Positions 1 through 5,427 of a DNA stretch of 6,674 nucleotides are shown piece by piece (positions within the stretch are counted from its first letter, which is position 1; each line of letters opens with the position of its first letter). This DNA comes from Thaumarchaeota archaeon UBA183. Its GTDB lineage: Archaea; Thermoproteota; Nitrososphaeria; Nitrososphaerales; UBA183. A program made the position numbers and the translations under genes. The stretch covers positions 1-6,674 of the forward strand of contig DAEE01000062.1 in NCBI GenBank assembly GCA_002495205.1. The letters run 5' to 3'. The notes under the pieces are model-generated. The model made no database searches. It had not been told where the DNA came from and saw only the letters and a list, made by a program, of their open reading frames with translations.

Positions 1-173
1 GCGTGGAGCGGGCAGTTGGGGTTTCCGCATGTGACCCTGAAGATTGTGTCCTGTGATGCCTCGTCTTGTTCAGATGTGATGCGGATGGAGATCAGGCCGC
101 AGCGCGGGCACGCAAAGACCTTCGGCAGCGTCCGGTGGATAACTCGAAGGGTCTTCTTCCGTCTCCTACCCAT
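1..173 (-). CDS. Elf1-like zinc-ribbon transcription elongation factor (3' end missing)
   Basis: Reading the minus strand from ATG at 173 gives an open frame to the window edge, 57 complete codons, so the C-terminus is missing. The N-terminus is a very basic MGRRRKK tail followed by TLPKVFACPRCG (residues 15-26), the pattern of archaeal/eukaryotic Elf1-family factors, which bind RNA polymerase near the downstream DNA and assist elongation through obstacles such as chromatin. Cys22 and Cys25 form the first zinc knuckle. Cys49 and Cys54 would be the second, but they are spaced C-x4-C (VTCGNPNC) where Elf1 normally has C-x2-C. The start is supported by the basic tail beginning at this Met and by a TATA-like element about 33 bp upstream. 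The gene is divergent from the 366-746 gene. Family assignment is by recognised motif layout; another zinc-ribbon protein is possible because the rest is not visible. Confidence 0.75.
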   Translation of the reverse strand, partial: MGRRRKKTLRVIHRTLPKVFACPRCGLISIRITSEQDEASQDTIFRVTCGNPNCPLH

Positions 174-202
174 CTGTCTCGCCCGCTCGCTGGTTAACTG
201 AA

Positions 203-211
203 GTAAATAAG
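203..211 (-). promoter_or_regulatory. TATA-like element for the Elf1-like gene
   Basis: The minus strand reads CTTATTTAC here, about 33 bp before the ATG at 173. With the usual archaeal spacing of about 25-27 bp to the start site, the transcript would have a leader of only a few bases. The match to the archaeal TATA consensus is fair, not strong. Confidence 0.4.
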
Positions 212-334
212 ATAGCGTCTCATGCCCTCTGACCCCGTTATCCGTAAATTTCGGTAAGATGGTGCATGAAACCTTAGTTATTCTGTTGTTATTGGTCTGA
301 ATGTGGAGTTATTGCGAAAGTCAGGCAAGTGGCC

Positions 335-342
335 TTTTATAC
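335..342 (+). promoter_or_regulatory. TATA box for the 366-746 gene
   Basis: TTTTATAC, centred about 27 bp before the ATG at 366. Transcription would begin at or next to that ATG, so the mRNA would be leaderless. This argues against the in-frame ATG at 354, which would lie upstream of the predicted start site. Confidence 0.55.
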
Positions 343-365
343 AATTTTGACTAATGGGCCCCCCT

Positions 366-746
366 ATGAGCTTCCTCGATAGGCTAGTCGAGCAGTCGTC
401 GGTCACCCGCAGACAGCTCGAGTCCCTCACCAGCTACCAACGAGTTGCTGTAGGCGAAATCAAGCTGAAGGATGCTGCGTCTCTCTCGTCTCAAGGCAGG
501 ACCCGAGGACAATCAGACAGGCCTCTGACGGTTGGATCGTACTACCGTACAGTCCAGCAAGCGCGTACAAATGTCAGGGAGTCCTTGGTGACGGTTGTCG
601 TTGCGCTCTGGTTGGGCTTGATCAGAGTGGAGGACTTGCGCCGGCTATTCGAACTGGTGGGTGGCGGAGCCCGTGAGCTTTCTGATGAAGAGGCGGACCG
701 GTTCCTGAGGCTCTTGGACGTCCTCCTGAAGCGGATTGTTGTGTGA
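366..746 (+). CDS. hypothetical helical protein, 126 aa
   Basis: I do not recognise a named family. The product is soluble and mostly predicted helical. Residues 1-40 are a charged helical region (SFLDRLVEQ, QLESLTSYQRVAVGEIKLKDAA). Residues 41-54 are a polar Ser/Arg/Gly linker. Residues 55-97 are the most family-like stretch, with TVGSYYRTVQQAR, a Val/Leu-rich helix (ESLVTVVVALWLGL) and RVEDLRRLF. Residues 104-126 form an acidic then hydrophobic C-terminal helix. The Ser-Tyr-Tyr-Arg-Thr-Val pattern followed by paired helices could be a helix-turn-helix fold, but that is a guess. ATG 366 is chosen over ATG 354 because the TATA box at 335-342 places transcription start at about 365. The stop lies 43 bp before the next gene, which has its own TATA-like element, so the two may be transcribed separately or by read-through. 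Confidence 0.75.
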   Translation: MSFLDRLVEQSSVTRRQLESLTSYQRVAVGEIKLKDAASLSSQGRTRGQSDRPLTVGSYYRTVQQARTNVRESLVTVVVALWLGLIRVEDLRRLFELVGGGARELSDEEADRFLRLLDVLLKRIVV

Positions 747-751
747 TGGGC

Positions 752-768
752 ATCACGCTTAAATCACG
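752..768 (+). promoter_or_regulatory. TATA-like element flanked by ATCACG direct repeats
   Basis: CTTAA(A) at 758-763 sits about 28 bp before the ATG at 790, the spacing for a leaderless transcript. It is flanked by two identical ATCACG hexamers (752-757 and 763-768) spaced 11 bp, about one helical turn, so both would face the same side of the DNA. This arrangement suits a repressor site overlapping TBP binding. The hexamer role is inference. Confidence 0.4.
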
Positions 769-789
769 TTTTGGTGTGACGCCGGCGAG

Positions 790-1413
790 ATGGCCTTGGC
801 TGACGACCTGGTCACGGCTGTGCTGTTGGCGGCCGCTGGATTCTTCGTCGCCTTGGCTGCTGGCCTGTTGATTAGGTACAGGCAGGCCTCGCAGAAAATC
901 ACCGCCTCGTCCGACCTTGGCCACGACCTGTGGCAGGCACTTGAACAGAGGATGAAGAAGCAGGATGAGCGCATACTTGATGTGATGGGCAGGCTCGAAG
1001 TCGTCCAGTCGAGGGTGTTGTCTGCCGCTGCGGCTCAGGTTCCTATTGGCCCTCCGCCGGCGCCGGCTTCGGCGCCCCAGCCGCAGCCTCGTCAGGAGGT
1101 TGGGGCTGATGTGATGTCTCTGACCCAGGCCGAGCGGCATGCAGGGTCACAGCCGGAATCACGCACATCACGTGCGCCGACGGCAGAACTTCGCCTTGAC
1201 GAAACGCAGCTCAGGGTCATTGGCCTGCTCGCTGAGAGCCCGAAGAACACCCGTCAGTTGACAGATGCGGTGGGAATGTCTCGTGAGCACACTGCCCGGC
1301 TGATGAAGGAACTCTTCGAGGCAGGGATAGTCTCTCGCAACGACGCCACCAAGCCTTTCGTCTACCAGCTTACTGATGGTGGCAGGCGGTATTTGCCCGC
1401 CGGTCCAAGCTAG
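790..1413 (+). CDS. membrane-anchored winged-helix DNA-binding protein (MarR/ArsR-like C-terminus)
   Basis: The 207-aa product has a modular layout. Residues 7-29 form one hydrophobic transmembrane helix (VTAVLLAAAGFFVALAAGLL), followed at once by RYRQ, so the positive-inside rule puts the rest in the cytoplasm. Residues about 45-78 are a charged helix that could form a coiled coil (LEQRMKKQDERILDVMGRLE). Residues 80-135 are a low-complexity Pro/Ala/Gln linker. Residues 136-203 form a winged helix: LRVIGLLAESPKNTRQLTDAV, recognition-helix candidate SREHTARLMKELFEAGIV (164-181), then a wing and C-terminal LTDGGRRYL typical of MarR/ArsR-like archaeal domains. It probably binds DNA while tethered to the membrane, either as a one-component sensor or as a chromosome tether. 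No ligand-binding domain is visible. The start is supported by the TATA-like element 28 bp upstream and by the membrane helix beginning right after it. Confidence 0.85.
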   Translation: MALADDLVTAVLLAAAGFFVALAAGLLIRYRQASQKITASSDLGHDLWQALEQRMKKQDERILDVMGRLEVVQSRVLSAAAAQVPIGPPPAPASAPQPQPRQEVGADVMSLTQAERHAGSQPESRTSRAPTAELRLDETQLRVIGLLAESPKNTRQLTDAVGMSREHTARLMKELFEAGIVSRNDATKPFVYQLTDGGRRYLPAGPS

Positions 1414-1464
1414 TCTCGTTCGCCCCTTGCACTGCGTTTACGAAAGGAACCAACATCACCAAAC

Positions 1465-1471
1465 AAATATC
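1465..1471 (+). promoter_or_regulatory. TATA-like element for the 1499 membrane-protein gene
   Basis: AAATATC in an AT-rich patch, centred about 31 bp before the GTG start at 1499. It predicts a leader of roughly 5 bases. The 85 bp between the preceding stop and this gene otherwise hold nothing I can identify. Confidence 0.4.
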
Positions 1472-1498
1472 TAACCTGCGTGCGACCGTTAGGTTGCA

Positions 1499-2386
1499 GT
1501 GACCCCGGAAGAAGGAATCTCGAGAGAGCTGAGCCTTGGCGAGGTGATCTCGAAGACGTTCGACCTCCTCAGGCGCGACTTCGTGAAGTACTTCGCGGTC
1601 TTCGCTGTTGCGGAGATCATAATCGGATTGGCCACGTTGTTAGCATATACTGTCGTCAAACTGCCAACCGTCCCGACGAATTCGACCGACCTCTCGTGGC
1701 TTCCTGGATACGTCGAGGCGTTCCTGGGGCTCTACGCCATCATAGGAGTCGCCACTCTGGTCGTGACCCCAATCGCCGAGGGGGCTGCAATCAAGATGGC
1801 TGCCGAGGCGGTTGAAGGCAAGCCGGTCTCGCTTGGGGCCTCGGTTCGGTTCGCCGTCTCGAAGCTACTCTGGCTGTGGGTGGTGAGTTTCGTCGTAGGA
1901 ATAATCGTTATCCTTGGATTCGTTGCTTTGGTTGTGCCCGGGATAATCTTGGCGATAATGTTCTCCCTTGCTCTTCCAGCCCTCTTGCTTGAAAATACCG
2001 GGGTCGTGGGTAGCCTTGGCCGGAGCCGTGAGCTCGTCGGACATCGCTGGGGGAAGACGTTCGCCACGTTTCTTGTCCTTGGGTTGATTATCTTAGTAAT
2101 TTCGGTCGTTCTGGGCGTGGTTGTCGCCGTGCTGGGATCTGCGGGGCCCCTTATCACAGACTTCCTGTCGTCCTTCTACGAACCAATCCTTCCAATCGCG
2201 CTTACGGTATACTTCTTCTCGAACCGGGCCAGGATATCACCCCCGACTCAGGCAGGGCAGGCGCCTGGTGGATACGCGCCGACCCCCCAGCCGGGCATGA
2301 AGTTCTGTCCGAATTGTGGGACTCAGCTGCTCGCTTCCGCCGCGTTCTGCTCAAACTGTGGGGCCAAGCAGCCGGCGCAAGGTTGA
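1499..2386 (+). CDS. multi-pass membrane protein with C-terminal double zinc ribbon
   Basis: The 295-aa product opens with an amphipathic, charged segment (LSLGEVISKTFDLLRRDF, residues 11-28). About six hydrophobic helices follow near residues 31-53, 72-98, 120-142, 143-165, 187-214 and 225-240. The repeated pattern SLGEVISKTFDLLRRDF / PVSLGASVRFAVSKL / GSLGRSRELVGHRWGKTF, with a VVPGIIL bend (145-151), is that of the glycerophosphodiester-phosphodiesterase-membrane-domain/DUF975-like families of prokaryotic integral membrane proteins. No catalytic GDPD domain is present. A Pro/Gly linker (248-266) leads to a zinc ribbon with Cys270, Cys273, Cys284 and Cys287 (FCPNCG and FCSNCG). The tail probably faces the cytoplasm, where such ribbons mediate contacts. 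The start is GTG. Its biochemical role is unknown. It ends 7 bp from the convergent acetyltransferase gene. Confidence 0.85.
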   Translation: MTPEEGISRELSLGEVISKTFDLLRRDFVKYFAVFAVAEIIIGLATLLAYTVVKLPTVPTNSTDLSWLPGYVEAFLGLYAIIGVATLVVTPIAEGAAIKMAAEAVEGKPVSLGASVRFAVSKLLWLWVVSFVVGIIVILGFVALVVPGIILAIMFSLALPALLLENTGVVGSLGRSRELVGHRWGKTFATFLVLGLIILVISVVLGVVVAVLGSAGPLITDFLSSFYEPILPIALTVYFFSNRARISPPTQAGQAPGGYAPTPQPGMKFCPNCGTQLLASAAFCSNCGAKQPAQG

Positions 2387-2393
2387 CTCTGGC

Positions 2394-3074
2394 CTAGGTC
2401 CCAGCGATTCGGGCCAGAAGCCTCTCGCGCGTTTCTGGCCACTCGTCTGCGATAATCGAATAGATCATCGAGTCGCGCGTCGACCCGTCTGGTCGAATCT
2501 TGTGGCTACGGAGCTTCCCCTCGAGCTTCGCCCCGAGCTTGAGTATTGCCCGCTGCGAATGGAGGTTGTTGACGTCGGTGATGAACTGGACCCTTATGGC
2601 GCCCCAGTCTTCGAAGGCGTGTTTCATGAGAAGGTACTTGCATTCCGGGTTGACCTTGGTGCCTTGGACCGCAGGGATGTACCAGGTGGACCCAATCTCG
2701 GCCGTTTTCTGTTCCTTGTCGACCAGAAGATATGACGTGCTTCCCACCACTTGGCTGCCTCTGCGCGCCCTCACGACAAACGCGTAGCCCTCACCTTTCT
2801 CCTCGGCCGCGAGACCGTAGGCAATCCGCTTGTCGATGTCGTCTTTCGTGCGGAGCGGTCTGAGGAACCAGCTCCAGTCTAGCTTTTCGGCTGCAGCCAG
2901 AAGGGCCGTGGAGTGGTCTTGGCGCAAGGGCTCGAGGCGCACTCCCGTCCCCTCGAGAACGCAGGGGCCCAGGCTCTTGGTCGACGTAGATTCGTGTTGG
3001 CTTCGGTCCTTATAGAACTCTTGCGCGATCGTGTGCAGGCCCCCGCCCCTCCCTTTCCTATCCTTCCACTCCAA
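2394..3074 (-). CDS. GNAT-family N-acetyltransferase (RimJ/RimL-like); N-terminus uncertain
   Basis: Recognisable GNAT sequence begins near residue 39: VLEGTGVRLEPLRQDHSTALLAAAEK is the beta1-alpha1 unit of RimJ/RimL-type (Acetyltransf_3) enzymes, which move an acetyl group from acetyl-CoA to protein N-termini or small amines. Further family marks are STWYIPAVQGTKVN (129-142), KYLLMKHAFEDWGAIRVQF (146-164), the helix NNLHSQRAILKLGAKLEG (169-186) and the closing DSMIYSII (201-208). The substrate cannot be read from sequence. The frame can start at TTG 3074, but the first 35 or so residues look unlike the family, and a good TATA box (minus strand, about 3008-3016) lies inside them. No ATG is available. 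GTG 2942, preceded by a purine-rich GAGGGGACGGGA, is the alternative, though it would cut off the LEG motif. The fold assignment is confident; the start is not. Confidence 0.8.
   Translation of the reverse strand: MEWKDRKGRGGGLHTIAQEFYKDRSQHESTSTKSLGPCVLEGTGVRLEPLRQDHSTALLAAAEKLDWSWFLRPLRTKDDIDKRIAYGLAAEEKGEGYAFVVRARRGSQVVGSTSYLLVDKEQKTAEIGSTWYIPAVQGTKVNPECKYLLMKHAFEDWGAIRVQFITDVNNLHSQRAILKLGAKLEGKLRSHKIRPDGSTRDSMIYSIIADEWPETRERLLARIAGT
3008..3016 (-). promoter_or_regulatory. TATA box inside the 5' part of the acetyltransferase frame
   Basis: The minus strand reads TTCTATAAG here, one of the better TATA matches in the window. Transcription would start near 2985, which is downstream of TTG 3074. 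If this is the working promoter, translation must begin at a codon near or after residue 30 of the long frame, such as GTG 2942 or the unusual CTG at 2972. Confidence 0.45.
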
Positions 3075-3300
3075 AGGAACCTCTCATAGTAGTATGATGT
3101 TACGAAAGTAAAGGAGCCCGTTCTCGGTTGGCAGCCCTCGGTGAATATGCTTTGAGGTCTAGTCGGTGTCGCAAATGGTTGGTATTTGACGTCCGACGGC
3201 CCGGACCAAACGGGCAGAAGGGCTCCAATGGAAATGGTGGGGTGGGGGTTTCTAGTGAAGGCAAGTGAAAACACGACCAACCCGGGCCGCGGGAACACCC

Positions 3301-3390
3301 CTGTATTTCCACTGGAACCTGTCCACGCCCCGAAACTGTGAAACGGCCGAATCTGACCCCCTTTGTTTCCATTGGAGCCGGTCCACGCCC
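3301..3390. repeat. pair of 30-bp imperfect direct repeats, 60-bp period, with inverted core copy nearby
   Basis: 3301-3330 and 3361-3390 match at 25 of 30 positions, ending in the shared GTCCACGCCC, and are exactly 60 bp apart. The core TTTCCATTGGAGCC at 3366-3379 is present as an exact 14-bp inverted copy at 3221-3234. The intervening 30 bp (3331-3360) is unrelated to the sequence after the second copy. Confidence 0.75.
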
Positions 3391-3405
3391 AGCCACAATC
3401 AACGC

Positions 3406-3482
3406 CCAGTGAACGCCAGTGAACATCCTCCGACGTATCAAGTCCGAGTCAAACCATCTAACCCTCAGGTTCACAAGTTCAC
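3406..3482. promoter_or_regulatory. cluster of four GTGAAC/GTTCAC hexamers, candidate operator
   Basis: CCAGTGAAC occurs twice with a 10-bp period (3406-3414 and 3416-3424). The inverse hexamer GTTCAC occurs twice with an 8-bp period (3469-3474 and 3477-3482). The second pair ends 11 bp before the TATA-like element of the winged-helix gene. A paired, inverted set of half-sites directly upstream of a DNA-binding protein gene suggests an autoregulatory operator. The half-sites are seen; the function is inferred. Confidence 0.4.
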
Positions 3483-3493
3483 ACTAGACACGG

Positions 3494-3500
3494 CTTTATC
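3494..3500 (+). promoter_or_regulatory. TATA-like element for the 3530 gene
   Basis: CTTTATC, centred about 33 bp before the TTG at 3530, predicts a leader of about 7 bases. Confidence 0.4.
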
Positions 3501-3529
3501 GGGGTCGGGCTCACCGGCAGGGCCGTAAA

Positions 3530-3928
3530 TTGCGCAAGCGAATCAAGATCGAGCTGGAAGACGAGGAAGGAACCAAGTACACGCTTGCGCTGGAAGGCAC
3601 GGTCTCCCGCGACAAACTGATGAAGGCCATGGACATGCTGGAAGTCATGGACGTCCCTCTGGAGCACGCGCCACGGTCGCCTGACCAGGGAACGTTCTTC
3701 GGGAAGGTGCAGACCCTCTTGGAAACGACATTTGCGGCTGGAGACTTCTCTTCGTCCGACGTGGCCCGCGAGCTCGAGGACAAGTATGGCCAGCCGGTGA
3801 AGCTGAGCACAATCTCGACCTACCTGGCTCGCCTGACAGACAAGCAGTACATCAAGCGGGAGAGGTTCGGAAACTCGTGGGTGTACCGCAAAGTCTACCT
3901 GAAACCCACCCAGGTCGCCGAAAGATAG
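3530..3928 (+). CDS. winged-helix DNA-binding protein with N-terminal beta-rich domain
   Basis: The 132-aa product has two parts. Residues 1-43 (RKRIKIELEDEEGTKYTLALEG, then SRDKLMKAMDMLEVM) look like two beta strands and a helix, a small N-terminal module. Residues 55-125 look like a winged helix: FGKVQTLLETTFAAGDFSSSDVARELEDKYGQPV, recognition-helix candidate KLSTISTYLARLTDKQYIKRE (91-111) and a wing with GNSWVYRKVYL. It is probably a transcription regulator; the ligand and targets cannot be told. The start is TTG, the only reasonable start before the conserved-looking RKRIKIELED strand, with a TATA-like element about 33 bp upstream and a hexamer cluster before that which may be its own operator. 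Its stop is 2 bp from the stop of the convergent small regulator gene. Confidence 0.8.
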   Translation: MRKRIKIELEDEEGTKYTLALEGTVSRDKLMKAMDMLEVMDVPLEHAPRSPDQGTFFGKVQTLLETTFAAGDFSSSDVARELEDKYGQPVKLSTISTYLARLTDKQYIKRERFGNSWVYRKVYLKPTQVAER

Positions 3929-3930
3929 CC

Positions 3931-4203
3931 TCAACCCTTCTGGTCGACGAGAGAATTCACGAGAGCATAGGCCCTCAAGAAGTCATAGGCCCTCGGGGTC
4001 ATCACATAACTCACCCCGCCCCCGGAGCTCTGGGCCTCCAGCAGCCCCGCCTTGATCAACACCTCGAGATACCGCCGCGTCCTGTCAAGAGGGGTATTGG
4101 AGGCGTACGAAATGTGGGTGATCCTGCCCGCCCCGCCATACGAGTCAATGGCATTGAGTATCGTGTTGTAAATGTCGAGCTTGGAACGCTTGACCTTCTT
4201 CAT
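3931..4203 (-). CDS. ArnR1-like winged-helix regulator (HTH_45 type), 90 aa
   Basis: The product is a single short winged-helix domain: KRSKLDIYNTILNAI (5-19), GGAGRITHISYASNTPLDRTRRYLEVLIKAGLLE (23-56), a Gly/Ser wing (SSGGGVSYVMT) and a C-terminal helix YDFLRAYALVNSLV. This order matches the archaeal ArnR1-like/HTH_45 family, whose members are small homodimeric regulators; the long C-terminal helix is the usual dimer contact. Its ATG overlaps the stop of the preceding beta-helix gene as ATGA, so the two are almost certainly co-transcribed and probably translationally coupled. It may therefore control its own operon or respond to the state of the scaffold protein. That link is inference. No separate promoter is visible. 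Confidence 0.85.
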   Translation of the reverse strand: MKKVKRSKLDIYNTILNAIDSYGGAGRITHISYASNTPLDRTRRYLEVLIKAGLLEAQSSGGGVSYVMTPRAYDFLRAYALVNSLVDQKG

Positions 4204-5405
4204 AACGGCGGACCCGGCAGGCTGGACACTTTCTGAGGCTGGGAAGAGAACTGCACGCCCCTCCCAACCCTGACCTCGTCGGTGTACAGCAGCTTCCCGC
4301 CGACACGGCAGCGGTCCCCGACCTCCACTCGGGACGCGTAGATGTTCCCCACACTGGACGAATCGCCGATCCTCAGCTCACCCGCCCAGACGTCTTCAGC
4401 CGCAGCGTCTCCTTCTATCCGCACCTCGTCCCCCACGATGGGTCCCGCCGCCCTCCCGTGCCTACCGACGCTCACAAAAGCGCCCTTGGTCCCCTTGGCT
4501 GTGACGAGACTCCGACCAACCTTCACATCGTCATGCGCCCGAACCTGTTCTGACTTCAGATCTCCGCCAATGTCAACTGACCCCGCTTCCAGCTTGCCTC
4601 CTACGCGCGCTTCTCCTCCCACCGTCAGCCGGTCGCTTAGCACGAGGCCGCCCTGCACCTCAAGAATCCCCCCGACCCTCACGCTACCTCCGGTTCCTGA
4701 CTCGAGCTTCAAGCGCCCTCCGACATCAATGTCTTCGAACCTTAGCGGACCACCGCCCTCCATCGTCCCCCCCACCCGCGCGTCTTCTACCGACCCTTTC
4801 TCCAGGCGCACCATGCCACCCACGTCCAGACCTTCTATCTCGGCCTCACCCGCCACCTCCACCGTCCCTCCTACCTTCACGTCCTCGGCGACTACGCGTT
4901 CCACCCGAAGCGTCCCTCCTACCTTCACGTCCTCGCACTTCAGCTCCTTGGCCTCCAGCGTCCCGCCGACCATGATGTCTTCGCCCGTCATCTTGCCTGC
5001 CTTCAGAGTGCCACCCACATGAACATCCTCGGTCTGAGCATCTCCCACGAACTCGGCCTCTCCGCCGACTTTCACGTCTTCGGCCCTCGTCGTCCCTTTC
5101 ACTTTCAGCGACCTCGGGACGTCCACAGACTCCACTTTCAGGTTTCCGCCGACCTCCAGGCTGCCGCCATCATCTAGGCTGATGTCTTCGACATCAAGGT
5201 CGCCCTCGACCAAGAAGGCCCCGTCGCCTTTGACCGCCTCGGCCTTCAGGCTCCCCCTGACCGTCCCTCTGTGCCTGACCACGACAGTCCCCGCAACTTC
5301 AACTCGTCCGCCTTCCACAGTCCCGCCGTCGACGAGCAGATCCCCCTCGACCACAGAGAGGGTGACCGACTGGCCGCGCTCAACCCTCGCCGCAAACTCG
5401 TTCAT
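4200..5405 (-). CDS. polymer-forming cytoskeletal (bactofilin-like) beta-helix protein, 401 aa
   Basis: Most of the protein is a Val/Gly-rich repeat with a period of 16-17 residues. The repeated unit is of the form EDVKVGGTLE-x6-7, with a VGG or IGG step recurring about a dozen times between residues about 85 and 280 (for example DVHVGGTLK, DIMVGGTLE, DVKVGGTLR, DIDVGGRLK). This is the pattern of the polymer-forming cytoskeletal/DUF583 family, right-handed beta-helices that in bacterial bactofilins assemble into filaments. Bactofilins are usually a single domain of roughly 100-120 residues, so this is several times longer. The tail is Pro/Ser-rich (SSQPQK, SSLPGPPL). There is no signal peptide or membrane segment. 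ATG 5405 is preferred over the in-frame GTG 5411 because a strong TATA box lies about 27 bp upstream. The gene overlaps the following small regulator by 4 bp. Confidence 0.88.
   Translation of the reverse strand: MNEFAARVERGQSVTLSVVEGDLLVDGGTVEGGRVEVAGTVVVRHRGTVRGSLKAEAVKGDGAFLVEGDLDVEDISLDDGGSLEVGGNLKVESVDVPRSLKVKGTTRAEDVKVGGEAEFVGDAQTEDVHVGGTLKAGKMTGEDIMVGGTLEAKELKCEDVKVGGTLRVERVVAEDVKVGGTVEVAGEAEIEGLDVGGMVRLEKGSVEDARVGGTMEGGGPLRFEDIDVGGRLKLESGTGGSVRVGGILEVQGGLVLSDRLTVGGEARVGGKLEAGSVDIGGDLKSEQVRAHDDVKVGRSLVTAKGTKGAFVSVGRHGRAAGPIVGDEVRIEGDAAAEDVWAGELRIGDSSSVGNIYASRVEVGDRCRVGGKLLYTDEVRVGRGVQFSSQPQKVSSLPGPPL
4863..4935. repeat. exact 25-bp repeat within the beta-helix gene, 48-bp period
   Basis: The 25 bp at 4863-4887 recur identically at 4911-4935. 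Each encodes a VAEDVKVGGT-like turn (EDVKVGGT in both copies). The 48-bp period is 16 codons, one structural repeat. Identity at silent positions suggests recent duplication or gene conversion of a repeat unit. Confidence 0.8.
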
Positions 5406-5427
5406 GGGCACGGCGCGGCCGGGCTCA

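Larger units (their letters stand above)
174..365. other. AT-rich divergent promoter region
   Basis: This region separates the Elf1-like gene from the 366 gene. Apart from the two TATA-like elements it holds no gene I can support. One 13-codon frame (259-300, hydrophobic MVHETLVILLLLV) has no correctly spaced TATA box. Its base composition is clearly more AT-rich than the coding regions around it. Confidence 0.5.
3075..3529. other. gene-free stretch with repeats and promoter of the 3530 gene
   Basis: These 455 bp carry no convincing gene. Frames open on both strands give low-complexity Pro/Arg/Ser-rich translations with no domain and no spaced TATA box. The stretch instead holds a 30-bp imperfect direct repeat, an inverted copy of its core, a cluster of GTGAAC/GTTCAC hexamers and the TATA-like element of the downstream winged-helix gene. 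It is the longest non-coding interval in a window that is otherwise tightly packed, so it is either regulatory or the remains of a decayed element. Confidence 0.6.

Noticed and set aside
259..300. 13-codon hydrophobic micro-ORF in the divergent region
   Set aside because: Too short to support, and the nearest AT-rich element is about 11 bp from its ATG, not 26-28.
354..365. Upstream in-frame ATG at 354 for the 366 gene
   Set aside because: The TATA box at 335-342 predicts transcription start near 365, downstream of this codon.
622..1140. 172-codon frame on the minus strand
   Set aside because: Arg/Pro/Ser-rich translation antisense to the two plus-strand genes with clear TATA elements and, for one, a winged-helix domain.
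3281..3300. GC-rich hairpin around CCCGGGCCGCGGG
   Set aside because: The stem is only about four base pairs and there is no T-rich tract, so it cannot be called a terminator.
3301..3390. Possible CRISPR array (30-bp repeat, 30-bp spacer)
   Set aside because: Only two copies, just 25 of 30 positions identical, an inverted copy of the core nearby, and no cas genes in the window.
3468..3482. tRNA B-box-like GGTTCACAAG
   Set aside because: It does not fit the GGTTCRANYCC consensus fully and no cloverleaf arms flank it; it is better explained by the GTTCAC pair.
3100..3528. Overlapping frames on both strands (3100-3474 minus, 3265-3528 plus)
   Set aside because: The translations are low-complexity and Pro/Arg/Ser-rich, their apparent peptide repeats follow from the DNA repeat, and neither has a well-spaced TATA box.
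4342..5022. Long Ser/Pro/Thr-rich frame on the plus strand
   Set aside because: It is the shadow of the repetitive beta-helix gene on the other strand; the composition follows from the repeated GTC/GGC/GAG codons.
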